Numbered from the stretch's first letter, positions 23,085 through 33,882 are shown. The stretch: 64,000 nt of DNA from Sorex araneus (GCF_027595985.1 NC_073313.1:87347596-87411595), one strand, 5' to 3'. Translations and numbers: made by a program. Notes: generated by a model not told the origin, from the sequence alone.

Positions 23085-24100
23085 TTCATTTTTCATTGCT
23101 GTACCCATGCAAGAGCCAATGAGGATTTCCCAAAGATTTCCACACCAGGCACCTCACCTGCTTCGCCCTTAGCACTCCTGTGTGTAGGTGCTGCAGGGCT
23201 CTTGGGTCAAGCACAGTGTTTTGGTCTGGATTCATGGACTCTTGCAAGACCCTGAGAATACTTTAGCCCTGGGTGCTAAGGATCCAGGGATATGAGCTTA
23301 GCACAGCAGCCACCCTTGACTGAGATGTGCAGCCCCACAACAGAAAGCTTTCCCGGGGAGCATCCCAGATGACGCTGGCAGCAATGTGGTGGGGAAATAC
23401 ACACCTCTACCAGACACAAAAGCCTAGCAAAGATTGGTGAGTAAGAGAGTAGGGGCTGGACAGTGTGGTTGTGTCACCGTGATCAGCTGAAATGACAGCC
23501 TCTCTGTATGCTTCTTATCGGGACTCAATGAAATGGGATCCTTTCTGCTGTACCATGGGCCTTGCCACTGAATGTGCAACTTGGGGCATGTCTGCGTCTG
23601 TGATTGGCCTCTAATGAACCAAAGAATGCTTTTAACTACCTGAAAGCAGGCGTTAAACGGTGACAAAGGATTTTTTAACTACTAGAAGGCAGAAGCTGTC
23701 ATGAATGGGCTCGTAAGATGCTTTCCTGGTTTATGTTTCCCTGTTTTAAAACAAAACAATACCCCAAACTCTCCTCGGAACCGAAGAGGGATGTCAAGGG
23801 CCAAGGCAGCCCTTTCTCCATTAGGCAGCCAGCAACTGAAGAAAATTGAGGTTATTTTGCCTCCTAGTGTCCACTACTGTCAATGCGCTCACCACCCAGA
23901 GCCAATCTAGGTTATAGGGTTATAGGAGATTTAGAACCACTTAGCCTCAAGCATTCATTCACAAATTCATTATGTGCCTTATTCATTGAGTGTCAGTCAT
24001 CCAGAAGACAAAGCAGTTATAGACTAATGCGCGTTCCCCTGGAGATCTCTCCGGCCCGCGGAGAGACAGCAGTGGAAAGCGCTCCTAATTGGGTGGGTTC
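23085..24100. other. no gene; contains copy of a local duplication
   Basis: No coding signal. Positions 23921-23994 are nearly identical to 21869-21941. The CG-richer stretch at 24030-24100 borders the retroviral LTR and may still be LTR sequence. Confidence 0.4.
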
Positions 24101-24610
24101 TGTGAGCGGTTCCGACCTGAAATAAAACTAGTGAGGATAATAAATAGGGGGCCCAAGACGACACATGCCGATCAAGGGCAACTTTATTAACTGCCACGCT
24201 GGCTTTATACTTTTCTTAGCAGGGGGTTGGTACATAAGTTGTCAATCATCAGGGAAGTGTCTTCTCAGACCAAATAAGGAAAGGTTCGGGGTGTATTAGG
24301 TGGGCTTACAACATTCTTCAAGAGTAGATTGAGAAATAGTGGGGAGGGGAAGGCAAGGGTCTATCTGGCAGGAGCATCTGGCAGGAGGAATGCACAAGGT
24401 AGAGGAAGGTATTCTACTTAATGGGGGGCTTAATGGCGTCTCTTAGTTAACTGCCCTGGGCTACTTTTACCTCTTGAGTTTGGCTATTTCCTTTGTCACA
24501 AGGGCACCTGTGCCTCAGGTCAAGCAAAGCTGGTAATGGAATTTTCTGGTTTGTCCAGGGTAAAGGTTTCGGGGTCCTCTTTTGTTCAGGGTCCTGAGCA
24601 GTCCCCAACA
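24101..24610 (-). mobile_element. 3' LTR of endogenous retrovirus
   Basis: On the minus strand the block starts with TGTTGGGGAC right after a polypurine tract, has a TATAAAG box (24203-24209) and an AATAAA signal (24183-24188), and probably ends in CACA near 24101. The right boundary is firm; the left one is uncertain and may reach about 24020. No matching 5' LTR is recognised. Confidence 0.65.
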
Positions 24611-24625
24611 TCCCCCCCTTTTTCT
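24611..24625 (-). promoter_or_regulatory. retroviral polypurine tract
   Basis: Minus-strand AGAAAAAGGGGGGGA lies immediately before the TG of the LTR and just after env, the expected place for the plus-strand DNA primer of a retrovirus. Confidence 0.8.
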
Positions 24626-24787
24626 ATTATAATAATGAGCGAGTGGGTGGAGTGCCTGCCTTAGGTTACTTGGTGGGCTCCCAGTTCTGGACATGGCAGT
24701 GACCAAAAAAGGTTAGAAAAAAATGTGTGCACGACTCTAGGTGGTGCCATGTTTGCACCCAGATACTGGCACCAAGCTATCCCCGTC

Positions 24788-26830
24788 TTAGGCATTTCCA
24801 CAGCCGGGAACAGAGTGAGCGGGGGCGGGATGCCAGGTACTCAGGTGCTCGAACTCCGCAAAGCTCAGGGGCTGAAGTGTGGGCTTTTCCAAGTTATCCA
24901 GCCCTTCGGGGTCGTGTTGGGAGAGCTGCTGAGAGTGGACCTGTACTGAACGTTTGGTTGCCTCATCAACCTGGTTCTTAATGAAATTTATGAGTCGGCG
25001 GAATGCCCATGGGCCAAAGGAAACTAGCAGTAAGAACCCGATGAAGGGTCCAAGGAGGCTAGGCAACAGGGTCGAGAGCCAGGGTGAGGTGGAAAACCAA
25101 TTTTTATACCAAGATTCCTCCTGGTCTCTCAATCTTTTACTTTCCTCTAAGTTTTCTTCCACTCGTCTAATGCTATCCTTAACTAGCCCAAGCTTATCTT
25201 TAAAGAAACAGCATTCCTCCTAAAGAGCGGCACACACTCCCCCCTCTCTCAAAAAGGCCAAGTCAAGGCTGCGTCTATTTTGTTGGACGACCTCAGCCAG
25301 AGAGCCAGCAGTGTCAGTTAGGTAGTTAAGGCCCTGTTTAAGTTCGCGGACATCAGCCTCCACAGCAAGGGACAGTTGGTGGAGGGTTTTCTGAGAGGAG
25401 ACAAGGGAGTAGATGCCCGTATCGGCACCTGGAGCACCCAGACCGAGGAGGAGGGCAAAGGTGATGGCAGTAACAGGCTCACGGCGGTGGCGCAGGAGAG
25501 AGGAAGAAGAGGAGAAGACCAGGGCATCGGCAGGGCGAACCGTGAGGCGTGGCAAAAGCAGAACCAAAATGCAGTAATCGCTATGTGCCGGGAAGGCAGA
25601 TGTAACAATGTGAGGAGTCAGGCCAGAGGAACAGGCGAAGTAGGTATCAGCGGGGGCCACGATGTAGGAAGGATAGAGGGTGGCATTAACGTGGAGGGAG
25701 GAATTGGATATAACAAGAGTCTGGTTGCAAACGGGTACTAAATCATACGGGGGGAGCATATTGGGCCCCAATAGGCAAAGTCCGGATCCCACCACATGTC
25801 CCAAAGTCAATCGGTGCGTGGGCCCCACTTCCCAGCGGAGTTCGTTGGCGTCAGAGACGTTCAATGGAGAGCCGAGGACAGCAATGCCTTCGTAGAATGG
25901 CCGTTGAGAGGAGTAGCAGATCCAGCATTGGTCATAGGCGGGGTCGGTGATGGCGGCAGCAGAGGCGTTGACCATATCCAGGATGGGCTGAGAAGAGGGT
26001 GCTGGACCCGCAGGCAGAGTAGGACGGAAGAAGGATGTGGGTGGCGGGGTCCCGGAGGGCGCCGGTGGGTAGCGACGGGGGGTAGGGGGGCGATGATGGT
26101 GAAGGGTGTTGTTGGGGCCCATGGAAATAGGGCGTGAGGAGAGGGTAGTTTTTAGAAGGTGAAGGGAGAAGGTGAAGCCTTTATCGTAGCCGAGGTGATA
26201 CAGGTGAAGAGCCCAGGGCAAAGTATTGGACCAGGGATGCCGTTTGCCAGCAGAAGTGAATTGGATGGTGAGGAAATTACACGCACGGTCACAATCAACA
26301 GAGGGCGTGTGAGGTGCTCGTCGGATCGTGATAAAGTCCCAGGGGGAGGAAGGTTTCCTATAGGTGTCGCCCGTGGTCTCGCAGCCCCAGGTGGCACAAA
26401 AAAAATCAGGGCGATCTCCACAAGTGCGGGCAAGAGAGGGGTTATGTTGTAGCCTATGGCGGTGGCCAGGGCAAACGTAGATGGGGTTGGAGAGAAGTTT
26501 CTGGCGGTGGCGGCGGGTGGAGCAGTCAGAAATGACGCCATGGCCAGGAATGGCTTTGGGCGCGTGGCTGCCAGCGTAATCAGGGAGAGACCAGAAACTG
26601 CTGGGCATTGGGAGGGCGCAGAGGTCAACCCAGAGCTCGGGCCAGGGTGTAGTGGAAGCAAAGTGGAAGTGGAGTTGACAACATCGCCCGCTTCATTAAG
26701 GACTTGCCAAGTAAAATTAAAAATCTGGGAGGAAACAAGGGAGGTACCCAAAAAAAGGAGGGGGGCTAAAAATCAGAAGGAGATGGGGAAAGGGGAGATA
26801 AGGGGGCAGGGGAGGTGGAAGCATGAGCCC
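24788..26830 (-). pseudogene. env: endogenous retroviral env, gammaretrovirus-type, disrupted
   Basis: Remnant of an envelope glycoprotein gene. Seen from N to C: an ...IFNFTWQV segment typical for the mature surface subunit start (near 26700), a frame change near 26650, then a 462-codon open frame (25220-26608) with a CWIC (CXXC) motif at 25916-25927, several N-glycosylation sites, an RHRR cleavage-type motif at 25481-25492, a hydrophobic fusion-peptide-like run and an immunosuppressive-type heptad region near 25235-25290. A TAG codon at 25220-25222 falls inside the cysteine motif of the transmembrane subunit. The same frame continues beyond it (24788-25162) with a hydrophobic anchor and cytoplasmic tail. 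It is far better kept than pol. The signal peptide region above 26750 is unclear. Family placement (type-D/RD114-like) is inferred. Confidence 0.85.
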
Positions 26831-27703
26831 CGTCATGGTGGACAGGAGAATCGGGCGTCACGGCGTCCTGGACAGGGTCAGCGAGGTCGCGAACCGCAGC
26901 AGTCGGGTCAGCAGGACCTTGTGGGTAGTGGAGTCTGGGTCAGTACCAGGGGGATGAAGTTCACTCCAGATGAAGCCATAGCAGGACCAGGAGTACATTA
27001 GTAGGTGTCATCTGTTAAAATATAAGCATAGACTTTTCCTCCTACAAGGAGGTTTCCCACTATTTCTTTTTTGTGTGTTCTAATGCAAATATAAGAATCA
27101 ATTGTTTCCCAAGCCCTTTCTCATTCACAAAGTTGCAAGAACCAGATACTTGGAAGAGTCAAAAAACTGGATTAGCAAGTCTTATCTGCTGGGCAAAAGT
27201 GTGATTAGAATTCACTGTTGAGGAGGGTCTGCATTTTCCAGTCTGACTGGGGCAGAGCTGGGAATGCTGGGGGGGGGGTAGATTCAGGGAAATCTTTAAA
27301 AACCCTCGAACTGACATCTGAGATTAACTCCTTATAACCCTGAGCTAAGTAGCTTAAATTTTTTTTTTGTTATCTCAAATCAAATAAAACACTGGTAGGA
27401 CAAGTTTTGCAACCAATTTTAGAACTCAAAAAAACTCATGTTTTAACTAAACCATTACTCTTCGAACCTGTTTTTACTACAATTATTTCAGCTCACATTC
27501 TAATAATCCAATGCAGATGTATAAGTACATTGACACAACAGCATAAGACCTTTAAACCATCAATTTTCATGAAACATGAGTAAATCTTCTTTGGCTTAAG
27601 TTCAACAGTTTTTGTACCTTAGTTCAAATCATGAGCATTCTAACTTTATCAATTCCACAATACAAGCATGCTGTCAAACACAGAAAGAGCCCTTCGGGTA
27701 TTT

Positions 27704-27725
27704 ATATATATATATATATATATTT
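27704..27725. repeat. (TA)n microsatellite
   Basis: About ten TA units. Confidence 0.9.
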
Positions 27726-28229
27726 TTTAACCAAACTTCGATAATAGCATAGAAAAAAATTTTGACTATCAAATGTCTACGGAAACACAAGTAACTTTGT
27801 TTATTTTGAGGGTTTCTGTACCTCTGTTGTTTGAAAAACAGCTAAATTCCTCATTAAAATTGGCGGAGGCTTATAAGATAAACCTTGCACTCTGAATTCT
27901 CAATTCACTTTTAGATTTCTGGCTCTAGTTCTGTAGCTGTTTCTAGATAGTACAGATACTGGAATTCAAAAGAATTTCAATTGGTAATAACTATTAATGT
28001 TCTTCCAATAAAAAATTTAGACTAAAAATTTCAATTTCGTTGTAGGCGCCATATTCTAATTAGAAATCTTTGTTTAAACCTGGTCTAACAGGTTCCAAAA
28101 TCACATAGATCCTTTAAATTGCTGAACTGCATATCACTCTGATCTCTCGAGATGATCCTGTTTTCCCCAGGCCTAATTTTTACCACTGATTTTCATTCTG
28201 GCTCCAGCACTCAAGTGTTCCACATAGAG

Positions 28230-28258
28230 AGACAGACAGACAGACAAACAGACAGACA
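28230..28258. repeat. (CAGA)n microsatellite
   Basis: Six to seven CAGA units with one variant. Confidence 0.9.
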
Positions 28259-28854
28259 ATAAGTTCACTAAAAAACACCACATGTACATGTGCACACATC
28301 TGCAGTTGATCTATCGATCTGACCCCTCAGAAATGGCAGGGAAAAAACTGATAGACTGAGAAAGGAAGGAACAAGTCCCCAGGGCAAAGTTAAGCCCTGT
28401 CGGCCGATTGGGAACATTGCTCCCCGTTTCTCTGCCTGACCAGCCAGTTTCCTTGCTTGTGAAAAACGGGTCAAGAAAGCGCTTTTGTTGATATAAGCCG
28501 GCAAAACAATCCATGACAAAGTTGTTGAAACCTAAGTTGTCAGATGTTACAATTTTAAGATCAAGACTACTTCTGAGGCGGATAGACCACCTTAATGACA
28601 CACTTTTTCATTCCTGATATTAATAAACACTCAACCACATGATCTTGCATTTTCCTGACTTCTCTGCTGATAATAATAAGCATAACTAAGAGAAATATAA
28701 TGAGACAAATATACACACACACTAAGGGCACACGCACAAGTCACACTCCTGCACTCGCTCGGACCGGTCCTCTTTCACGCGGGTGCGCACCCCACGCACC
28801 ACATTCACACAGAAATTCTTAAACCTGCCCTACGGGCGTCCACATTACCTTTGG

Positions 28855-29112
28855 TCTTGTCCCCCTGACAATGGGGTTGCTCCAATGTACATTGGGCTCT
28901 TTCTAATTAGAAGCTAGCAAACTAGAGGCAAAGCAGGGGTGATCATCAGGATGCAAGGGAATTGAGAAAAAGCAGTCTTTTAAATCGAGTACTGTCTTAC
29001 ACATTTCTGAAGGAATGGCTGCTGGGGACGGCAGTCCAGGTTGAAGTACCCCAAAAAATGATCATGGTATTATTTACTGCTCATAGATCCCGTAGCAGTC
29101 ACCAACTGCCAA
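28855..29112 (-). pseudogene. pol: retroviral reverse transcriptase fragment 2
   Basis: Minus-strand translation shows RT finger/palm motifs in order: LLRDL-stop-AV, LQPGLPSPAAIP, LDLKDCFFSIPLHPDD and a KEPN block after another stop. It covers the same part of RT as fragment 1 at 29450-29760 but is clearly divergent, so it is not simply the continuation of that gene. It ends before any active-site motif. Confidence 0.75.
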
Positions 29113-29124
29113 TTTTTTTTTTTT
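29113..29124 (-). repeat. A12 run between pol fragments
   Basis: Twelve A on the minus strand separate the RNase-H-like piece from RT fragment 2, marking the junction. Confidence 0.9.
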
Positions 29125-29147
29125 GGTGTGTTCCAGGGAGAGGGGGT

Positions 29148-29177
29148 GGCAATATAAAAGCTATCTGTATAAAGATT
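29148..29177 (-). pseudogene. pol: RNase-H-like start motif
   Basis: Minus-strand translation NLYTDSFYIA resembles the conserved T-D-S segment of retroviral RNase H with its catalytic Asp. It follows too soon after the RT thumb segment, so the connection region is deleted or rearranged. Confidence 0.5.
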
Positions 29178-29199
29178 AAAGGGTTGAGGGGTTTAGGCA

Positions 29200-29760
29200 A
29201 ATAATTTGGACACGGCAGCAAGTTCAAAACCAAGGAAAAGCTGGGGAGGGTGCATCTGTATTATCCTAGGAAATGCGGAAACCCCTGTGTTGCAGCGTCT
29301 GAGTCAGACGCTGCGCAGCCAAGTGAAGCAGGTCAGCGGCTGCACCGGCCAAGAGGATGTTGTCCATGTAACGAATAAAGTAAAAGGAGGGATAAAAGAG
29401 CGCAAAAAGGGTAAATTATGGAAACAACGTATTTTTGGCAAAGGGTAGGGCTATAGGACATGCCTTGGGGCAGGACTTTCCAATGGAAGTGAGGGCTGGG
29501 GCCCAGCGCAGTTTGTGACAGGGAGAGAAAAGGCAAAACGCTTGCAATCCTCTGGGTGGAGGGGAATGGAGAAAAAGCAATTCTTAAGAATAAGGACAAT
29601 CTTAGAGCTGCCGTGGGGAATAGCCGACGGGCAAGGGATGCCAGGCTGGGTGGCGTCTATGGGGATCATAGTTTTATTATTTTCCGGAGGTCATGGAGGA
29701 GCCTCCAACTACCGGATTTCTTTTTATCACAAAAATGGGGGTGGGGTGCCGGGCTGTACC
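29200..29760 (-). pseudogene. pol: retroviral reverse transcriptase fragment 1
   Basis: Motifs in order on the minus strand are WRLLHDLR, QPGIPCPSAIP, CFFSIPLHPEDCKRFAF, WKVLPQGMSYSPTLCQ, and the active-site region at 29359-29370 reading YMDN instead of the catalytic YMDD/YVDD type. The pieces lie in different frames, so several indels interrupt it. The thumb-like QLFLGFELA segment follows near 29230. It resembles betaretrovirus/type-D RT. Confidence 0.85.
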
Positions 29761-29764
29761 TGCA

Positions 29765-30078
29765 CTAACAACTTGGCGGCCTGTAATTTTTCAATGGGAA
29801 GGGGCCCTTGGTGTCAATTAGTAAAAAGCCCACTTGTGAGAGAATATCCCTGCCCCAGAGATTGACAGGGAGCCCAGGCAGAACATAAGGGCATACAGTC
29901 CCGGATTTGCCCTCCTCGGTGCGCCAATCAAGTGGGGACAAACTTAACATAGGGTTTTGGGATTGGCCTATACCCTGAAGGTGAGTCAGCGAGGGGGTGA
30001 GGGGCCACTCTTTTGGCCAGTCTTTTTTGGCAATGATCGTTACATCTGCACCAGTGTCAATAAGACCCGAAAACACCT
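29765..30078 (-). pseudogene. pro: retroviral aspartic protease (pro) remnant
   Basis: The frame carries LIDTGADVTII, the flap-region substrate-binding order and the LWGRDIL segment of betaretroviral proteases, with the catalytic Asp in DTGA kept. The upstream sequence (30057-30242) continues in another frame up to this point, indicating a one-base shift near 30075. The residual frame is about 103 codons. Confidence 0.8.
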
Positions 30079-30390
30079 TCCCGTTTGATTTCTAAAGTCA
30101 TCATGCCCTCGTCCGGGGGCAGGGATTCGGGTTTCGGAGGGGAGGGATCAGAAGCAACAGTAGGAAGGTCCGAGAGGGATTGGGAGCGAGAGGCGGCGCG
30201 GGAACAGCCCCTGGAGACCACCTCTAAGCGCTCTTGGGCCATGCTAATAATCTGGGCCGAAAGGGGGTTGTTGTGGGCACTAGTGATAATGGTCGTTTTA
30301 GGGCTCTGTCTTTGCCTCTTTGGTTACAGTGAAATCAAATCAGGGAGTTGCAGGACACCCACCCAGGGGCACCAATGAGTTATAGTGAGT
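30079..30390 (-). pseudogene. probable gag/pro junction remnant
   Basis: A short frame (30057-30242) leads into the protease. Further upstream a CNQRGKD-like piece near 30330 could be part of a nucleocapsid zinc knuckle. No complete CCHC motif or capsid is recognised. Confidence 0.35.
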
Positions 30391-31146
30391 GTTGGCTAAA
30401 GTGTAGTGGTCCTTGTCAATGAAGTGTAAGCACAGCCCCCTGAACAACAGAGGTCATTAGTGTCTCTTAATTTTATAGCAACTTCCTTGCTCAGCATCAG
30501 CAAAATCTCTCTCTTTCCCTTCAACAGTGGAAGCCACAAGTAAAAAACAGGGGAAAAGTAAAAACGGCAAAAGCTGATAAAAGACCAGAAGCATCAAAGT
30601 GCAGGGGGGAAAATACCCAAACAGCAAAAGCCACAGAGGTCACCAAAGCAGCTTACGGCCCCAGTAGCAGAGGGAACAGATAGAGAGGTAGTGGAGGAGG
30701 AGCAGATATAGAGGTAGTGGCCCCACTTCTGGGCAGCAGCGGCAGCAGCAACAATAGAGGTAGCAGGAACAGTAATAAGGGAAAAGCCTTCCAGGAAAAA
30801 CCCAGGAGAAAGGCCCATGAGAAGAATGAAAACGATTGTCAGTGGATAGGGAACTATCCTTCAAAGAAGAGGGAAAAAAGGGGCGGTATCCTGGAGCTCA
30901 GAAGACCCCTCCTTATATAGGTTAGTCATCCCCTGTTGCTCTCTGATAGGTTGCCCCTCAAACAATCAGATAGCATAAGGGATTAATAGGAGATTTGAAT
31001 TATCTGGAGCCACCCTCCTCATTTCTTTGTAACTTTTGCACCACCCTTTGCAGCAATGAGCCTGGGACAGCCCAGTCCAGTCCTGGCTAGCCTTTAGGAG
31101 AGAAAAGTCCCAAATATTCCCAGAACAGCACAGATTTCCCTAGAGA
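30391..31146. other. right flank of the retroviral remnant
   Basis: No 5' LTR matching 24101-24610 is visible. The minus strand has CCTATATAAGG (30911-30921) followed by G-rich sequence, a promoter-like arrangement. A GCAGCAGCGGCAGCAGCAAC patch lies at about 30733-30755. Confidence 0.35.
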
Positions 31147-31184
<38 letters not shown>

Positions 31185-31485
31185 CATAAATACACAGACA
31201 CAGACATACAAAGACACATGCAGACACACAAACACACAGAGACACAAACACACAAACACAGACATACAGAGACACACACAGACACATACAGAGGCAGAGA
31301 CACACACAGACACAAAGACACAGACACATACAGAGAAATATAGAGACATACATAGAGACACACAGAGACATACAGAGACACAAAGACACAGACACATACA
31401 GAGACACACACAGACACAAGCACACAGATGCACAGACACACACCTCAACACAGAGGCATACACATATACACACATTTTTGCACAC
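31147..31485. repeat. (CA)n and ACAGACAC mosaic microsatellite
   Basis: A pure CA run at 31147-31183 grades into a mosaic of CACAGACA, CATACAGAGA and related units. The long Cys/Val-rich minus-strand frames across it are repeat artefacts. Confidence 0.95.
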
Positions 31486-31489
31486 ACCC

Positions 31490-32349
31490 AGGAAGCTGAG
31501 ACTAAGAATGGTGGACCAGCTCAGCAAGTATCCACGTCTCGTGATGCAACACTGCTGTCTAGTGGTCGCATAGCATACTGCACTCTGACGGGAGGCAAGA
31601 CACTGGCTTGTAAATAGGGAAAAGTTTTCACTCCAGATCTGTGACCAGGCAGGACCCATGTGACCTGCCATCTCCTCGCCCCCTCATGGTCCTGCCCCGG
31701 TGGTGGCCATCCGTCAAGAATGCTATGATGGACCCGGTCTTATGAATTGTTTGGTGCTCCTGCTGGCAACAAGGTGGCCTAAGACGACGGATAACTAAAA
31801 ATTCAATCAACTGGCTCCTGAGTGCTTCTGTCTTGAACATAACCCAGGGAGGTGCTTCCGGGTCAGTGTTCAAAATTCCCAAATGCCCATGTTTGATAGA
31901 TACTGGCCTACAGATAAAAGGGGCTATGTGATTGAGAACCACACATACCTGCTTGTGGACATACAGAAAGTCGGAGCTCTCCACTGCGGGCTCCCTGCCA
32001 GCGAAACAATGGGACGAACCCCCAGAGATGGTGACTGCTCAACTCTTTAGCAAACCTGTACCCTTGCTTGGGGGCACAATCAGAAAATAAAACCTATCAA
32101 TGGGCATTAGAGAGTGCCTCCCCTCCAAGCCAGAGCCTGTAAGCCTGGGGCAAGAGCCAAGGTTCTTCAGAACTGGAAGCGGCCAGGCCTCAGCTGACCT
32201 TGAATGCTGGAGTGCAAGGCTGATGTAGAGAGTAATTTAAAGAGTCTCTTAAGGGGCCCAGCGCAGGAAATGCAGTTTCTGGCTTTAACTTAACTCTGAC
32301 TCTATGGGAGCCCAACAATCCAGCAAGGAGGTTGACATGACTCCACTGC
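31490..32349. other. no feature recognised
   Basis: No coding or repeat structure that I can name. Confidence 0.35.
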
Positions 32350-32432
32350 TGGATTCTCACAATGGAGATGTTACTGGTGCCCGCTCGAGCAAATCGATGA
32401 ACAACAGGACGGACAGTGCTACAGTGCTACAT
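32350..32432 (+). repeat. SINE family B, 5'-truncated
   Basis: Only the 3' part is present, from TCACAATGGAGATGTTACTG to the tail GGACAGTGCTACAGTGCTAC. Confidence 0.85.
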
Positions 32433-33625
32433 GTGGCGTGAGAGAGTGAGGCCCCGGTTGCTCAGAAAGGCATGCCTTCTGCTCGCTAGCTAGCAATTTG
32501 GGACCATCATCCTTTGCAAAGCCCCCTGGAAATTTCTGCAAGCAACGGAGACATAATCCCATAGACCAGTCCCAAGATGAATGACCTATGGCCAATCCAC
32601 AAGAGAGGATGACATCCAATCGTGACTGTTATACATTCCTGGGTTTGAGTGGTCAGGAAAGTGAGCCCATTCACATCTGTGCTGCCCTCTCCTCCAGCTG
32701 TCTTGCCTCGGCACCACTGTCCCTCCTCCCCGCCTCCCCCCTCTGCAAAGCTCTGATTCAGCAGCTTCCCACTGAGGCAATGACCTTCCCACTCGCCTTG
32801 AAACTTTCTAAATGATTTGAAACATTGTGGGATAGTAAAGGAGGCAAGGGAAGAGAATGTTCCTGCATTCTTTTGGTGTTCAGCAAAAGATAAGGGTGAA
32901 ACCTCCATAAACTTGAGACATTTCCATCTAGCCCTGGGGACCAGAAAGGTTTTGTTGACTTTTGAGGTTATAAATAAGGACTCTTAATTAAGGCGGCTAG
33001 TCAATCAAGTATCAGAAAATAGAAAGACATGATCACGAAACCCCAAAATTAACAGCTGCTTTAAATACCGGTTTTCTAATGGGGAATAGTCATTCTCCTC
33101 TGCCATCTACTAGTCGCAGCTGCAATCAGTAAAATCCTTGCCTTTGGAAGCCTGCGCCTCTGTGGGAGGCAGAGGAGTAACCCTTGCTGCCAAATGGCCC
33201 TGGCAAACTTGCTTCGTGTACTGCCATGACACGGAGTGCTAACACGCCTTAACTGCTAAGGGTCACAGTCAAGAGGGGACCTTGACTAGCCAAGAAATCC
33301 CGAAGCTTTCTGCTGTCAAGCTGGCCCTGACTGCTAGAAGCTCAAGGGCGAGAAGCCTGCAGATGCGAGGGACAGTGCTGGCCTGGGATTTAAGGGAGTG
33401 GCACAGGGTAGACCCAGCTCCATGCCCACAAGGCTCCTTCCGACCACCCATGTGCCTGAGCAGGACACTGTGCCCATTATCCCAGCACACAGATGCTTCT
33501 TTCTTTGATGCAATAATATTTTCTTCATTGTCTGCCTGTTTCTAAAAGGTAATATATGATTTCTGTAAAATGTTTGGAAAACCAAACACGCAAGTCTAAA
33601 ATAAAATCACTAAGGGAACAGGGGG
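32433..33625. other. no gene supported
   Basis: Overlapping frames on both strands (32507-32908, 32588-32815, 33269-33585) have no recognisable product and no splice-bounded structure. Confidence 0.35.
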
Positions 33626-33882
33626 GACTGGAGTTATAGCACAGCGGGTAGGGCATTTGCCTTGATTTGTCTTGCATGCGGGTTCGATTCCTCCATCCCT
33701 CTCAGAGAGCCCAGCAAGCTACCGAGAGTATCCTGCCCGCATGGCAGAGCCTGGCAAGCTACCTGTGGCATATTTTATATGCCAAAAACAGTAACAACAA
33801 GTCTCAAAAAATGGAGATGTTACTGGTGCCTGCTCGAGCAAATTGACGAACAACGGGACAACAGTGCTACAGTGCTACAGGG
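33626..33882 (+). repeat. SINE family B, full length
   Basis: Forward copy from ACTGGAGTTATAGCACAGCG to tail ACAACAGTGCTACAGTGCTA. A small insertion or duplication (CTTGATTTGTCTTGC) lies in the head. Confidence 0.9.

Larger units (their letters stand above)
27000..28850. other. AT-rich interval between env and RT remnants
   Basis: An integrase region would be expected here in a retrovirus, but no zinc-binding or catalytic integrase motif is readable. The interval holds (TA)10 at about 27704-27725, a (CAGA)n patch at 28230-28258 and a small CG-rich pocket at 28735-28800. It is either unrelated inserted DNA or decayed beyond recognition. Confidence 0.4.

Noticed and set aside
22064-23752. Shared 19-base string TGTTTCCCTGTTTTAAAAC at about 22067 and 23733, considered as part of the local duplication
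   Set aside because: It is in the opposite order relative to the 73-base repeat, short and A/T-rich; chance is a sufficient explanation.
24725-25223. Plus-strand frames antisense to env
   Set aside because: Shadow frames of the retroviral gene on the other strand.
26456-27001. 181-codon plus-strand frame
   Set aside because: It is the antisense of the retroviral env 5' part; the env family match on the minus strand explains the sequence.
31147-31485. Regularly spaced repeats considered as a CRISPR-like array
   Set aside because: Units are simple CA-type microsatellite sequence without unique spacers, in a mammalian context.
31094-31671. Overlapping Cys/Val-rich minus-strand frames up to 174 codons
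   Set aside because: Produced by the CA/ACAGACAC microsatellite.
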